Assembly (NCBI GenBank): GCA_000230935.2
Contig: AGIQ01000009.1
Coordinates: 62,001 to 126,000, forward strand
Length of the DNA: 64,000 nucleotides
Reading direction: 5' to 3'
DNA from: Mycolicibacterium rhodesiae JS60
GTDB lineage: Bacteria > Actinomycetota > Actinomycetes > Mycobacteriales > Mycobacteriaceae
A program made the position numbers and the translations under genes. Each line of letters opens with the position of its first letter. The first letter of the stretch is position 1. The notes beneath the pieces were generated by a model that was not told the DNA's origin, made no database searches, and worked only from the letters and a program-made list of their open reading frames with translations. Of the stretch, positions 28,046 to 36,737 are shown in pieces.

Positions 28046-29020
28046 TCATTGGAGAAAGTCCTGGTCGACGGCGTCGGCGAAGGAGACCTTATCCGGGATT
28101 GCTCCGACGCTAGCGAACACATCCGCTATCTGTTGCTCTGATTTGATCACCTCGTCGGTGATCGCGATCGGTCTTCTGAGCGATCGGCTCATTGTCACCC
28201 GCGCCGCCTGCGGACTGATCTGTGCGAGTTTGGCGTAGGTTGTTGACCATTGGTCGATGTTCTTCTGCGACCAATCCGTCGCCGCGGCAAAGCGACGCAG
28301 GAAGTCTTTGATGGCGACGACCTTTCGGCTGTCGCTGACTGATTCGGTCGACGCGACCCAAAAGTTGAACGCGTTCGACGCGTCCTCTGCGGTTGCTATC
28401 GCCGTGGCGCCCACACTCTGTTCGGCGATCGCCGTGTAGGGGTCCCATGTCACCCACGCCTGCACATCGCCGCGTGTAAGCGCGGCGTAGCCGTCGCCGG
28501 GTTGCAGATATACGGGAGTGATGTCGTTAATCGTGAGCCCCGTTCGCCTCAGGTTCAGCAGGAGGTTCGCGTGGGCTGAGGTACCTTTTGCGACAGCGAC
28601 TCGCTTGCCCTTCAGGTCGGCGACGGACGCAACAGGGGAATCTTTCGCCACAAGGATGGCATCGCCGATAGCGGTCGCTGACAATGCCCCTACGATTTTG
28701 AAGTTTGCGTTGGCGGCCAGACCGAAAATGGGTGGCGTGTTGCCGACCTGACCGATGTCGATCCCGCCGGCACTAACGGCTTCGATGAGCGATGGGCCGG
28801 AGGTGAAATTGGCGAATTCAATTTTGTATGGGGTGTTCTCGAGCTGACCGGCGGCTTGCATCAGCTGCTGTACCGCAACCCCTTTCTGGTCGCCAACCTT
28901 CAACGTGAGCGACCCGAGACTGGTCGGCGCGCTTCCCTCGTGTGAACCGCTAAAGCATCCGCTCAACGCGAGCGAGGCACAGGCGACCAGGGCGATTAGC
29001 GCATAGCGGGTGCGTTTCAA
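28046..29020 (-). CDS. Sulfonate-type ABC transporter substrate-binding lipoprotein
   Basis: 324 aa. N-terminal lipoprotein signal with the lipobox LSGC (Cys about residue 22), then an SsuA/TauA-like periplasmic-binding fold: GDQKGVAVQQLMQAAGQLE, GGIDIGQVGNTPPIFGLAAN, GKRVAVAKGTSAHANLLLNL. It is the third gene of a permease-ATPase-binding protein unit. The likely ligand class is aliphatic sulfonates; with CoM itself a sulfonate, import of CoM, taurine or a precursor are options the sequence does not separate. Confidence 0.85.
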   Translation of the reverse strand: MKRTRYALIALVACASLALSGCFSGSHEGSAPTSLGSLTLKVGDQKGVAVQQLMQAAGQLENTPYKIEFANFTSGPSLIEAVSAGGIDIGQVGNTPPIFGLAANANFKIVGALSATAIGDAILVAKDSPVASVADLKGKRVAVAKGTSAHANLLLNLRRTGLTINDITPVYLQPGDGYAALTRGDVQAWVTWDPYTAIAEQSVGATAIATAEDASNAFNFWVASTESVSDSRKVVAIKDFLRRFAAATDWSQKNIDQWSTTYAKLAQISPQAARVTMSRSLRRPIAITDEVIKSEQQIADVFASVGAIPDKVSFADAVDQDFLQ

Positions 29021-29039
29021 CGCTGCTCCTACCTTGGTG

Positions 29040-29765
29040 TTATTGCTTGACGCCTAGCAGTTCGAGCAGGTGCTCGACGTACCTGGCGCCTTCCAGGGTC
29101 GCCTGGCGCCGTGGCCGCTCGAGTGCCACCGTGACCTCGTGCGCGACCACACCTTTGTCGAGCACAAGAATGCGGTCAGCAAGCATGACCGCTTCTGTGA
29201 CGTCGTGTGTAACGAGTAGTACCGCGAAACCACGTTCGTCGAAGAGCCGAAGTAGCAAGTTCTGCATGGCGATCCGAGTCAGTGCATCGAGTGCGCCAAA
29301 GGGTTCGTCGAGTAGTAGCAAATCCGGCGAGGCGATGACAGCACGGGCGAGTGCTGCGCGCTGCGCCTCGCCCCCAGACAGAGAACGTGGCCAGGCGTCG
29401 GCCAGATGATCCGCCAGGCCCACTTCATTGAGAGCCGTACGCGCCGTTTGGACGCCATTTCGACGCTCTCGTGGTGTGGACAGACCCAGGGCCACGTTGC
29501 GTGCGACTGAAAGCCACGGCACGAGCCGGGAATCTTGAAACGCGGTGGCCACCGCGCCGTTGACGGCGACGGTGCCGCGGTGTGTATCGGACAGACCGGC
29601 CAGCACCCGTAGGAGAGTCGATTTCCCCGAGCCGCTGCGCCCGACCAACGCCACGATCTCACCGGATCGGATGTCGAGATCAACGCCGTCTAGGACGATT
29701 CGATCGCCGAACTGCTTTCTAAGCCCACCGGTCCGCGCCACTGCACGGACTGACGCCACGGTCAT
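29040..29765 (-). CDS. Sulfonate-type ABC transporter ATPase
   Basis: About 241 aa from ATG 29765, which overlaps the permease stop (ATGA). Walker A GRSGSGKST, Q-loop FQDSRLVPW, signature LSGGEAQRAALARAV and Walker B LLLLDEPFGALD are all intact, with VTHDVTEAV as the switch His. It powers the adjacent permease. The text resembles SsuB/TauB proteins. Confidence 0.9.
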   Translation of the reverse strand: MTVASVRAVARTGGLRKQFGDRIVLDGVDLDIRSGEIVALVGRSGSGKSTLLRVLAGLSDTHRGTVAVNGAVATAFQDSRLVPWLSVARNVALGLSTPRERRNGVQTARTALNEVGLADHLADAWPRSLSGGEAQRAALARAVIASPDLLLLDEPFGALDALTRIAMQNLLLRLFDERGFAVLLVTHDVTEAVMLADRILVLDKGVVAHEVTVALERPRRQATLEGARYVEHLLELLGVKQ

Positions 29766-30589
29766 GGGCTGGCCCACCGTAGGGTGTGCCGTTCGAGCGC
29801 ACGCACGATCGAATCGGTGAGCAGGCCAAATATGCCGTACACCAGCAGGCCGAATACCACGATATCGGTGCGCAGAAACTCGCGTGCGTTGTTCACGATG
29901 AACCCGAGCCCGGCGGAGGCGTTGACCTGCTCAGCCACTATGAGCGACAACCACGCGAAACCGAGTGCCTGCCGCAGACCAACCAAGGCCTGGGGCAGAG
30001 CACCCGGGAACACGATGTGGCGCAGCCGCTCCCAACGCGTGAGGTTTAGAGCATCCGTCAGCTCAAGCAATTTGCTGTCAATCTGCTTGATGCCGGCGTA
30101 GATGTTCAGGTAGAGCGGGAATGCGGCGCCCAGCGCGATGAGGAATATTTTAGGCTGCTCGTCGACTCCAAACCAGACGATGAATAGAGGGATCAAACCG
30201 AACAGTGGCAACGTGCGCAACATCTGCATCGGCGGGTCAATGGCGTACTCACAGAACGTACTGGTGGCGGCAACGATGCCGAGAATGACGGCAATTGCTG
30301 CACCGAGGGAAAATCCGACAAGGACCCGTTGACCAGAAACCAACAATGCATCGATGAGGTCGCCGTGCCGGTACTCTTCGATACCCGCGCGAGCTATCGT
30401 CAAGGGCGAGGGCAACACTCGCTCGGGCAGAAGTCCACTGAAACTCGCGATCAGCCAAGCGGTAAGTAAGGCGAGGGGTGCCAGCGCGCGGAGCAGTCCA
30501 TAGCTTCGTCGCATCCTAATCGTCCGGTCCCTCGCTGAGACGGCTGCCGACGATCGATCGATCACGCTTCCTCCCATAGCAACTGTCAC
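29762..30589 (-). CDS. Sulfonate-type ABC transporter permease
   Basis: 275 aa with about six membrane segments and the EAA-type cytoplasmic loop (DALNLTRWERLRHIVFPGAL). SsuC/TauC-like. First gene of the transporter unit, with a long upstream gap of about 430 bp holding its promoter. One permease gene is expected to form a homodimer. Confidence 0.9.
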   Translation of the reverse strand: MTVAMGGSVIDRSSAAVSARDRTIRMRRSYGLLRALAPLALLTAWLIASFSGLLPERVLPSPLTIARAGIEEYRHGDLIDALLVSGQRVLVGFSLGAAIAVILGIVAATSTFCEYAIDPPMQMLRTLPLFGLIPLFIVWFGVDEQPKIFLIALGAAFPLYLNIYAGIKQIDSKLLELTDALNLTRWERLRHIVFPGALPQALVGLRQALGFAWLSLIVAEQVNASAGLGFIVNNAREFLRTDIVVFGLLVYGIFGLLTDSIVRALERHTLRWASP

Positions 30590-31017
30590 GTCAGTCCTGT
30601 CGACAACGCCGTTTTGCCACAGTCTTCGACAGCGTCACCGTTTGATGAACGCGCAATCAGATGCCACGACGAGTCGGCTTGTGCCTCTCGGTTATGGCGA
30701 TAAGGCTCGCCCTGTCGATGGTCACCAACCCGGTTGAGGTGCTCCACTTTCCGCTCTGTACGGGTAGATGATCGTGAGAAGGTGTTTGTCACTAGTAGGT
30801 CGCTACGCCGGATGTCATGTGTCGTCGTTGATGTCAGAAACTTTAAGCGTCAACGTGTAGGTACACCATGTCTTGCCAAGCTCAGCGCGGATCGATTGTT
30901 GGTACTTTGTGGACAAACCCAACGGTAAGGAGGGCGTGTACCCCGACGTTTCGTCGGGGTACGTCGGGGTACACGCGCTCGTGTCGGGACTGAGGAGAGT
31001 CGGAAGATGCCGACCGA
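30590..31017. other. Intergenic region between lipase and transporter genes
   Basis: 428 bp without a convincing gene. It holds a strong nested hairpin at 30934-30976, near the lipase end, and must contain the promoter of the transporter unit near 30600. Nothing else was recognised. Confidence 0.5.
30934..30976. terminator. Nested hairpin with two competing right arms
   Basis: The left arm GCGTGTACCCCGAC (30934-30947) can pair with GTCGGGGTAC (30953-30962) or, more fully, with GTCGGGGTACACGC (30963-30976). It lies about 40 bp past the lipase stop on the minus strand, so termination is likely. There is no U-run, as is usual for mycobacterial terminators. The tandem right arms look like a partial duplication. 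Confidence 0.55.
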
Positions 31018-32409
31018 TTAACCACAGTTCGGTGTAGTTGGGGCTCCATTGAACCGATCGGTAAGCCACTGCATGGAGCGTTCCCCGTCAACGAAGTATG
31101 GGAGCAGAGTGTTCATGGCTGCCTTATTGAGGAATGGAGGCTGCTCGTTGGTCCACAGTTCAGTATCGGCCCCTTTCGCACACCAGTCGGCTGCGAGGTC
31201 GGACGATGCTTGGTATGGATTGAACGAATCAAAGCGGTTTGCCGAAATATACACCGGTGCATTGGGTTTAAGTGATCCGAGTTTTTGCGCCAGTAGAAGG
31301 CTCTTTACCGGATCGCTACCGAACAGCGTGGCGGGATCCACGTTGAAGTAGCCGGTGTTGTCGGGGAAGTAGAGATGGCGGAATCCGAAGTCTGCCACGG
31401 ATTGGACTAGGCAGATGTATGAGGACCATTGAACGAAGTGCTGACCCCGAGGCGTGAGCGTGCTCACCAGGAGATCTTTGGTTTCGGGATACGCGTTGAC
31501 GATGCCGTTGAGCACGTATCCTAGTGCGCCGACTAGTAGATTGCCGTCGAGAAACGGCGGCATTAGCGTCAGATCTGCCATCGGTGTGTTCAATGCTGCG
31601 CCAACGACTTTCAGATCGGGAGCGTATGTGCCCGCCTGTTCGGCCGCAGACCCAGCAGCCTGGCCTCCACTCAGCCAGCCCCAGAATGCTACGGGCGCAT
31701 GGGGAGTCAAAGATGTTCCCGGCAGCTTTTGGGCGGCACGCGCGGCGTCTAAGAGCCCTGTGCCGGCGGATAGACGGTTAGCGAACTCCGGACCGCCCGG
31801 TATGTGCGTGCCCATACCGACGCCATCCGCTACGACGACGGCGAACCCGCGCGCGACCATCGTCGCAAGGAACGTCTCTTCGTAGTTGAACGTTAGGTCG
31901 AAGCCCTGAGAGAAGTGGATGCCCTGATCCATGAGCCGAGATGGTGCGCACTGCTCACCTATCCCGTATGGACCTGGTGCGTATGCGATTAGCGGTCGTG
32001 GCCCACTCCCTGTCCAGGGGTTGCTGGGTTCTAGATAGACTCCGGTCGCCGCGACTGGGTTTCCCTTGGCGTCGGTGGTCTGGTACATGATCCGCGTTCC
32101 TGAGGCCACCCAGCTTCCGAGTTGCCCAGACGGTTCATACACCAACCTCATCGGCTCTGATCGAATGAGGTCACCCGGCCGGCCGGCGGGCAGTGGACTT
32201 GGCGGCGTGTAAAACTCCAAATACTTGGTGTCGTCCGCGCGCGCCGTCGCGATGCCGTTGGTCGTTGGCATAGATGCGGAGATAGCCAATACTCCGACCA
32301 ACATTCCAATCAGACACCGACCGATGCACTGGACAACGACTTTGATTCCGGGTCGCGATGCCGTGGCATTTGATTTACAACTGAGGAGATCAATGGCGAC
32401 TTTGCTCAT
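31018..32409 (-). CDS. Secreted lipase-family protein with altered nucleophile motif
   Basis: 463 aa, secretory lipase (LIP) type. An N-terminal signal peptide ends near ATARADD (about residue 58), following a hydrophobic run CLIGMLVGVLAISAS. The alpha/beta-hydrolase core has LIAYAPGPYGIGEQCAPSR and VVVADGVGMG. The nucleophile elbow, commonly WGYSxGGQ, reads WGWLSGGQ: the catalytic Ser position is Leu and a Ser sits one place later. The protein may be inactive or use a shifted serine. It lies between the aldehyde dehydrogenase and the transporter on the same strand, with over 100 bp on each side. Confidence 0.8.
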   Translation of the reverse strand: MSKVAIDLLSCKSNATASRPGIKVVVQCIGRCLIGMLVGVLAISASMPTTNGIATARADDTKYLEFYTPPSPLPAGRPGDLIRSEPMRLVYEPSGQLGSWVASGTRIMYQTTDAKGNPVAATGVYLEPSNPWTGSGPRPLIAYAPGPYGIGEQCAPSRLMDQGIHFSQGFDLTFNYEETFLATMVARGFAVVVADGVGMGTHIPGGPEFANRLSAGTGLLDAARAAQKLPGTSLTPHAPVAFWGWLSGGQAAGSAAEQAGTYAPDLKVVGAALNTPMADLTLMPPFLDGNLLVGALGYVLNGIVNAYPETKDLLVSTLTPRGQHFVQWSSYICLVQSVADFGFRHLYFPDNTGYFNVDPATLFGSDPVKSLLLAQKLGSLKPNAPVYISANRFDSFNPYQASSDLAADWCAKGADTELWTNEQPPFLNKAAMNTLLPYFVDGERSMQWLTDRFNGAPTTPNCG

Positions 32410-32523
32410 GAATGTTCCTATTTCATCGGGGGTTAGAAGTCTGGTGAGTGCTGGCTGATGCTTCCGTTCGCGTCGATCGGTGGACGTCAGAGCTGGGACC
32501 GCAACGATCGCTGTGCAGGCTGT

Positions 32524-33939
32524 TTAGCGGCCGTACTTGGCCCAGAAGTCGGCGAACAGTTCCTCTTCGGTCGCCTGCGGGCGCTGAATCGGCCTGGAAA
32601 CCCACGTCAGGTTCACGAAGTGTCGGGCATTGACGTTCTCCGTGGTGATGTTGCCTCCCCACGTACCGCAGCTGAGGCTGAGCGTGAATGGCAGTCCGTT
32701 GCGGGGGCTTCCGGCACCTTCATTTAGGTTCTGGTTGACCATCACCCGAGCTGTCTTCGTCCTGGTCGCAAGTTCCTCGATGTGCTCTTCGGTCGTCGAA
32801 TGGATTCCGCACGTGTGCCCGAGACCTTGGTATTCGGTGATTGCGTTGACCAAGTCGATCGCTGCGTTGATGGACTTCTTGTACTTGTAGGCAGTCAGTA
32901 CGACCGAAAGCTTTTCGCCAGAGAACGGATGTTCTGGTCCGGTCCCCGTTTCCTCGACGATGAGGAATGTCCGATCCTCTGGTATTGAGAACCCTGAGAT
33001 GTCTGCGATATGAAGGGCTGACTTCGCGATCACATCGGGGGTGGGGACATGTCCGCCGTCCGGCCACATACGGCTTTGCAACAACCCACTCTCTTCGGCG
33101 TCGCAGATGTAGCCGCCTCGTTTAAGGAGTTTCGACATCAGGGCTTCGTAGACCGACTCCTCGACGACGATGGCATTGTCGGCCAGGCAACTGGTGGCGA
33201 AGTCGAATGTCTTGGCCGCGACGATGGCCGCGGCGGCGTCGTCAAGGTCAGCCGTCTCGTCGACGACGTGAACCGAGTTGCCGACACCAACTCCGTATGC
33301 GGGAGTTCCAGAACTGTAGGCAGCCTTTACCATTCCCGCGCCGCCCGTCGCGACGATAAGGTCGGCCTGCCGCATAAGTTCCTGAGTTTTGGAGATCGAT
33401 GGCTTGTCGATCACCTGGATGAGATCCGCCGGTGCGCCGACCTGTTCGCACGCTTTACGCATTGTCTCAACAACATCCATTGTCGTCGCTACCGTGCGCG
33501 GATGCGGTGCGACAACGATTGCGTTACGGCCCTTCAGAGCCATCAGTGTCTTTAGTGGAGGTGTGGCGTCTGGCCCCGTAGTGGGAATCAAGGCGGCGAT
33601 AACCCCAACGGGCTTCGCAATCTTGATCAACCCACGACTAGGGTCGTCCTCGACGACACCGACGGTCTTGACCGTGCGCATGTCAGCCAGGACACCGAGG
33701 ACCCGCTTGTTGATTTTGGTCACTTTGTCGTCGTAGTTACCAAAGCCACCCTCGTCGACCGCCAGTTTGGCCAACGCACTGGCCCGGTCAGGCCGGGCCA
33801 CGGCCCATGCCACCGCAGTGCATAGTTCATCGGCTTGCTCTTGGGTGTAGTGCTCGATTGCCCGCTGAGCCTCGCGTGCACGCGCAACGATCGCCGAAAC
33901 CGCTTCGACGGCAGGGCCAACTGTCAATGTGTCGGTCAT
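32524..33939 (-). CDS. CoA-acylating aldehyde dehydrogenase
   Basis: 471 aa of the EutE/AdhE-N/SauS group, which oxidise an aldehyde with NAD+ and CoA to the acyl-CoA. The catalytic Cys is C251 in FDFATSCLADNAIV, and GLIKIAKPVGVIAALIPTTG is characteristic. Acetaldehyde and sulfoacetaldehyde enzymes share this pattern. In this setting 2-oxoethyl-CoM (an aldehyde from hydroxyethyl-CoM) or sulfoacetaldehyde are attractive substrates, by inference. The gene stands alone on the minus strand, 114 bp upstream of the lipase gene. Confidence 0.85.
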   Translation of the reverse strand: MTDTLTVGPAVEAVSAIVARAREAQRAIEHYTQEQADELCTAVAWAVARPDRASALAKLAVDEGGFGNYDDKVTKINKRVLGVLADMRTVKTVGVVEDDPSRGLIKIAKPVGVIAALIPTTGPDATPPLKTLMALKGRNAIVVAPHPRTVATTMDVVETMRKACEQVGAPADLIQVIDKPSISKTQELMRQADLIVATGGAGMVKAAYSSGTPAYGVGVGNSVHVVDETADLDDAAAAIVAAKTFDFATSCLADNAIVVEESVYEALMSKLLKRGGYICDAEESGLLQSRMWPDGGHVPTPDVIAKSALHIADISGFSIPEDRTFLIVEETGTGPEHPFSGEKLSVVLTAYKYKKSINAAIDLVNAITEYQGLGHTCGIHSTTEEHIEELATRTKTARVMVNQNLNEGAGSPRNGLPFTLSLSCGTWGGNITTENVNARHFVNLTWVSRPIQRPQATEEELFADFWAKYGR

Positions 33940-34158
33940 GTTCGTAAGCGTGTCGCACCCGCAGCGTTACCGAATCGGCCTCATGGGACCAACACCGACT
34001 CACAAATTTGGCTCTGAAAGACCACCCAGGCCGTCGAAGTGACGGGCCAATGAATCCTGCGCGTGTTGTCCGGTCTGCTGGGGCAAGTGTGCCGATAGCG
34101 ATGATTCCGCCGCTATCTATCGTTGGCCCCTGGGATTATCGAAGGCGGTTGCATCTTG

Positions 34159-34387
34159 CACTTCACCCCGACCAGCTCATCTTGTCGAACGCTGGTTCGC
34201 CGAACTGACCACCAACAAGCTGCGCCGCGGCACCCACACCTCGGTACGCCAACTCAACGCCGACATCCGCGCATGAATCCAAACCTGAAACGACAACCCT
34301 CGCCCCTACATCTGGACCAAGACCGCCGACCAAATCCTCGAATCCGTCGCCAATTACCGCAAGCGAATTAACGACTCACGACACTAG
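34159..34387 (+). pseudogene. IS630-family transposase remnant
   Basis: C-terminal end of an IS630-type transposase: VERWFAELTTNKLRRGTHTS and NDNPRPYIWTKTADQILES are diagnostic. It is dead: about 16 bp are missing between HFTPTSSS and VERWF, shifting the frame, and two Trp codons have become TGA (34274 and 34286). No terminal repeats are left. It marks the border between the catabolic block and the patchwork region. Confidence 0.75.
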
Positions 34388-34506
34388 GTGCGTAATCCAA
34401 TCGATCCGGGCCAGCCGGGGCCGCTGGCGTACCTGTATCAGTCGAAGTCAGCTTCCAACCATCGTCGATGTCGCGTTTCCGGTAAAAGCCGTAAAGGCCT
34501 TTAGTT

Positions 34507-34773
34507 TTAGGTCCGATTCGGCCGCTGGCCCCGCAATGCGTCCAAAACGCGTTGCGGTGTTGGCAGGTCCAGTCGGCACTCGTCACCGATTGACACTTCG
34601 TCCTCAGGGCGCATGACGTCGATGCCGTCGATCAGGACGGTGGGCGAGGGATAACGGCCGATGCGGTCAATGATGGGCTCGTCTATTCCGAGAGCGGCCA
34701 GGCAGTGGGTGACAGTCTGTCTAGCGAACTCGGCATTGGGGCATCCCGGCGAGGCGAGCAGTTCGATACGCAT
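34507..34773 (-). CDS. Small thioredoxin-fold-like protein
   Basis: 88 aa from ATG 34773 (AGAGG upstream; a start at 34800 adds nine residues). It opens MRIELLASPGCPNAEFARQT, with a CxxA variant of the thioredoxin active-site motif, and continues to a strand-rich YPSPTVLIDGIDVM. Similar small proteins occur in actinobacteria near metal or mercury genes; none are seen here. Function unknown. Confidence 0.6.
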   Translation of the reverse strand: MRIELLASPGCPNAEFARQTVTHCLAALGIDEPIIDRIGRYPSPTVLIDGIDVMRPEDEVSIGDECRLDLPTPQRVLDALRGQRPNRT

Positions 34774-35217
34774 GACGGCAACCTCTGTGTGGCGGCCCAT
34801 GTGGTTGGAGCCAGTGTGGTTTTATCGGACTCATTGACGTCACGGGCCGCTGATGACGCGCCCCGTGCCTGCACCCGCAGCGTACTCGGCGGCGGTGGGG
34901 TAATCCAGGCCTGAGCGACGTAGTTGAGTCGCTCCGTGCGGATCCCGATCGTCGCGGTCCGTCCTGGGTGTGACCGGCGGAATGTATTGCAGCGCAGCGC
35001 TTCAATCGCCATATCATTGAAGCGCTGGGGACTGCACCGCCCCGATCTTTGTCACCAAGTGGTAGCCGCGAGAGCTCGGCTGTGTTCGTAGATCATCGAG
35101 GCGATTCACCAAGGCCACGCGTGCCGACCAGGTCGCCTACGCCCGCGGAATCATCACTGCCGCCGAGCTACGCGATCGCGTTCGGCGCCGGTACAACCTG
35201 ATGTAACCGAGCCTGCA
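34774..35217. other. Intergenic region with an inverted repeat and a gene fragment
   Basis: AGCGCTTCAAT at 34996-35006 and ATTGAAGCGCT at 35016-35026 form a perfect 11-bp inverted repeat with a 9-nt centre. From about 35066 to the TAA at 35204-35206 a frame reads VAYARGIITAAELRDRVRRR without a start codon; it may be the end of an antitoxin-like gene once paired with the Fic gene. Nothing else was recognised. Confidence 0.4.
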
Positions 35218-35856
35218 GTGCCGCATTCCTGGGACACCGGCGACCTCGAACGGAACTGGCAGGGCGATTTCATTCCCGGCACGAACATTCTGAGGAACCG
35301 CGTCGGCGCCCAGACACCGGAGGCGATGCGAGACGCGGAGAACGATCTCGTCGAAGCACGTGTTATCGCACTCCGTCAGGCGACCGAGCTCCTGGGTGAC
35401 CGCACGTATAATCTCCCCTACCTCTGCGTGATCCGCCGCCAGCTCTTTCAGGATGTGTACGTCTGGGCGGGAGATGTGCGAACGATCGGTATCAAGAAGA
35501 GCGGCGAGTCTTTCTGTCCACCGGGCAGTATCAGCCAGCCGATGGCCCATGTCGCCGCTGAGGTCCACCGGCTCAACCGACCTCAGGGATGTTCCCGAGG
35601 CTGAGCTCACACGCACCGTTGCATACCTGTACGACTACGTGAACTTTGCCTATCCCTTCCTCGAGGGCAACGGCCGGTCACCCGCGAGTTCTTTGACCTC
35701 CTCCTCTCGGAATGCGGCGCCGGACTCGACTGGCAGAAGACCGACCTGACCGAACTGCACAACGCATGCCACACTGCGCGAGCCGAATCCGACCTTGCAG
35801 GGCTGACTGCGATGTTCGTGAAAATCCTCGACACTGACCCTGCATACGAGTTCTGA
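35218..35856 (+). pseudogene. Broken Fic-family gene
   Basis: Fic proteins transfer AMP or similar groups to target proteins and often act as toxins. The reading starts at GTG 35218 (MPHSWDTGDLERNWQGDFIP), with LFQDVYVWAGDVRTIGI typical of the family. The frame shifts near 35590, continues to the Fic loop, and shifts again near 35682 before ending FVKILDTDPAYEF. The catalytic loop reads YPFLEGNGR instead of HPFxxGNGR: the His codon is TAT at 35651. Two frameshifts plus loss of the catalytic His make it inactive. Confidence 0.8.
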
Positions 35857-36433
35857 TCGGGCTGGCTGGTAGTCAAACACCCCCACCGCGTCGAGCTCGA
35901 CATCGACTCACAAGCAGTGACTCCGTATGTCTGAGTGCCCAGCCTTCCCCTCCATCCCTATCCAGCGTCAATACGACCGATAAGAGTCTTCGATTCTCTT
36001 GGTTTGCAGCTGTTGACAGCAGCGAATTCGACTACCTCGTGCTCGTTTGCGCCCAGGTCTGGCCTCGAGGTCCGGGAACATGCCACGGTTCGCTAGCCAG
36101 GGTTCTGACTCCGTCCGCCACTGGCGGATCTCGACAACAGTCTCGGTCCGCCGAGGCAGCCATCGCGGAAGCGTTGAAAGATGTTGCCGCTGTTCGGTGC
36201 TATCCAGTTCAATGTCGAAAAGGTGATCGTCGGGCCGGCAATGGGCCGCCGCGGATCCGTGCTCGGCTTGGGCAGGTCGCCCTGGAGGGCTTGGTGGTGG
36301 CGTGTCGGGCCTTGGAACGCGGCATTTGTCCTAGAACGCTCGGGACGGGCCTCTTGGCAGTCGCAAATGCCGCTAGGAACTGGGCAACGTCGTCCCGTCG
36401 ACACGTCCCTAGACGACTAGATCGTCTAAGCAA
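35857..36433. other. Intergenic region, nothing recognised
   Basis: About 580 bp between the Fic remnant and the left palindrome module. Frames on both strands have poor composition and I assign no gene. Confidence 0.4.
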
Positions 36434-36620
36434 TTTCCAATCTCGATGGCGGATCCGCCAGAATCCGCCATCTTGTTTTGGAATCCGCCACGGAAATTTG
36501 GAACCTACAAGTCGTGTAGGTTCCACTTCCACATGGCGGATGCCGTCGCCTCTACCTGAGCTTTTCCAAAATTCCGCTCAAGATGGCGGACGCCTAATTC
36601 CATTTTCGATGGCGGATCCT
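36434..36620 (+). repeat. Left multi-palindrome module
   Basis: Several copies, in both orientations, of a unit TTCCA-N(6-9)-ATGGCGGAtnCC. Core elements are the palindrome TGGCGGATCCGCCA (36447-36460) and the inverted repeat GGAACCTACA-AGTCG-TGTAGGTTCC (36500-36524). A related module lies at 42637-42719 in the same orientation. The two enclose the island of 398-aa and HEPN genes. It resembles an attachment or binding-site cluster; no recombinase is encoded between the copies. Confidence 0.7.
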
Positions 36621-36737
36621 AGAACCACACGGTTGTCCAGATCTTGATCGCTTCCCGTCAGATGAACACGTTCCGATGCAGCAGTTCGCCGAACGGTCGC
36701 GCACCTTGGCTCCTGGCGGATCAGCGCTCGCTCAGCG

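Noticed and set aside
36434..36620. CRISPR array at the palindrome module
   Set aside because: Units are short, occur in both orientations with irregular spacing, and no cas genes are present.
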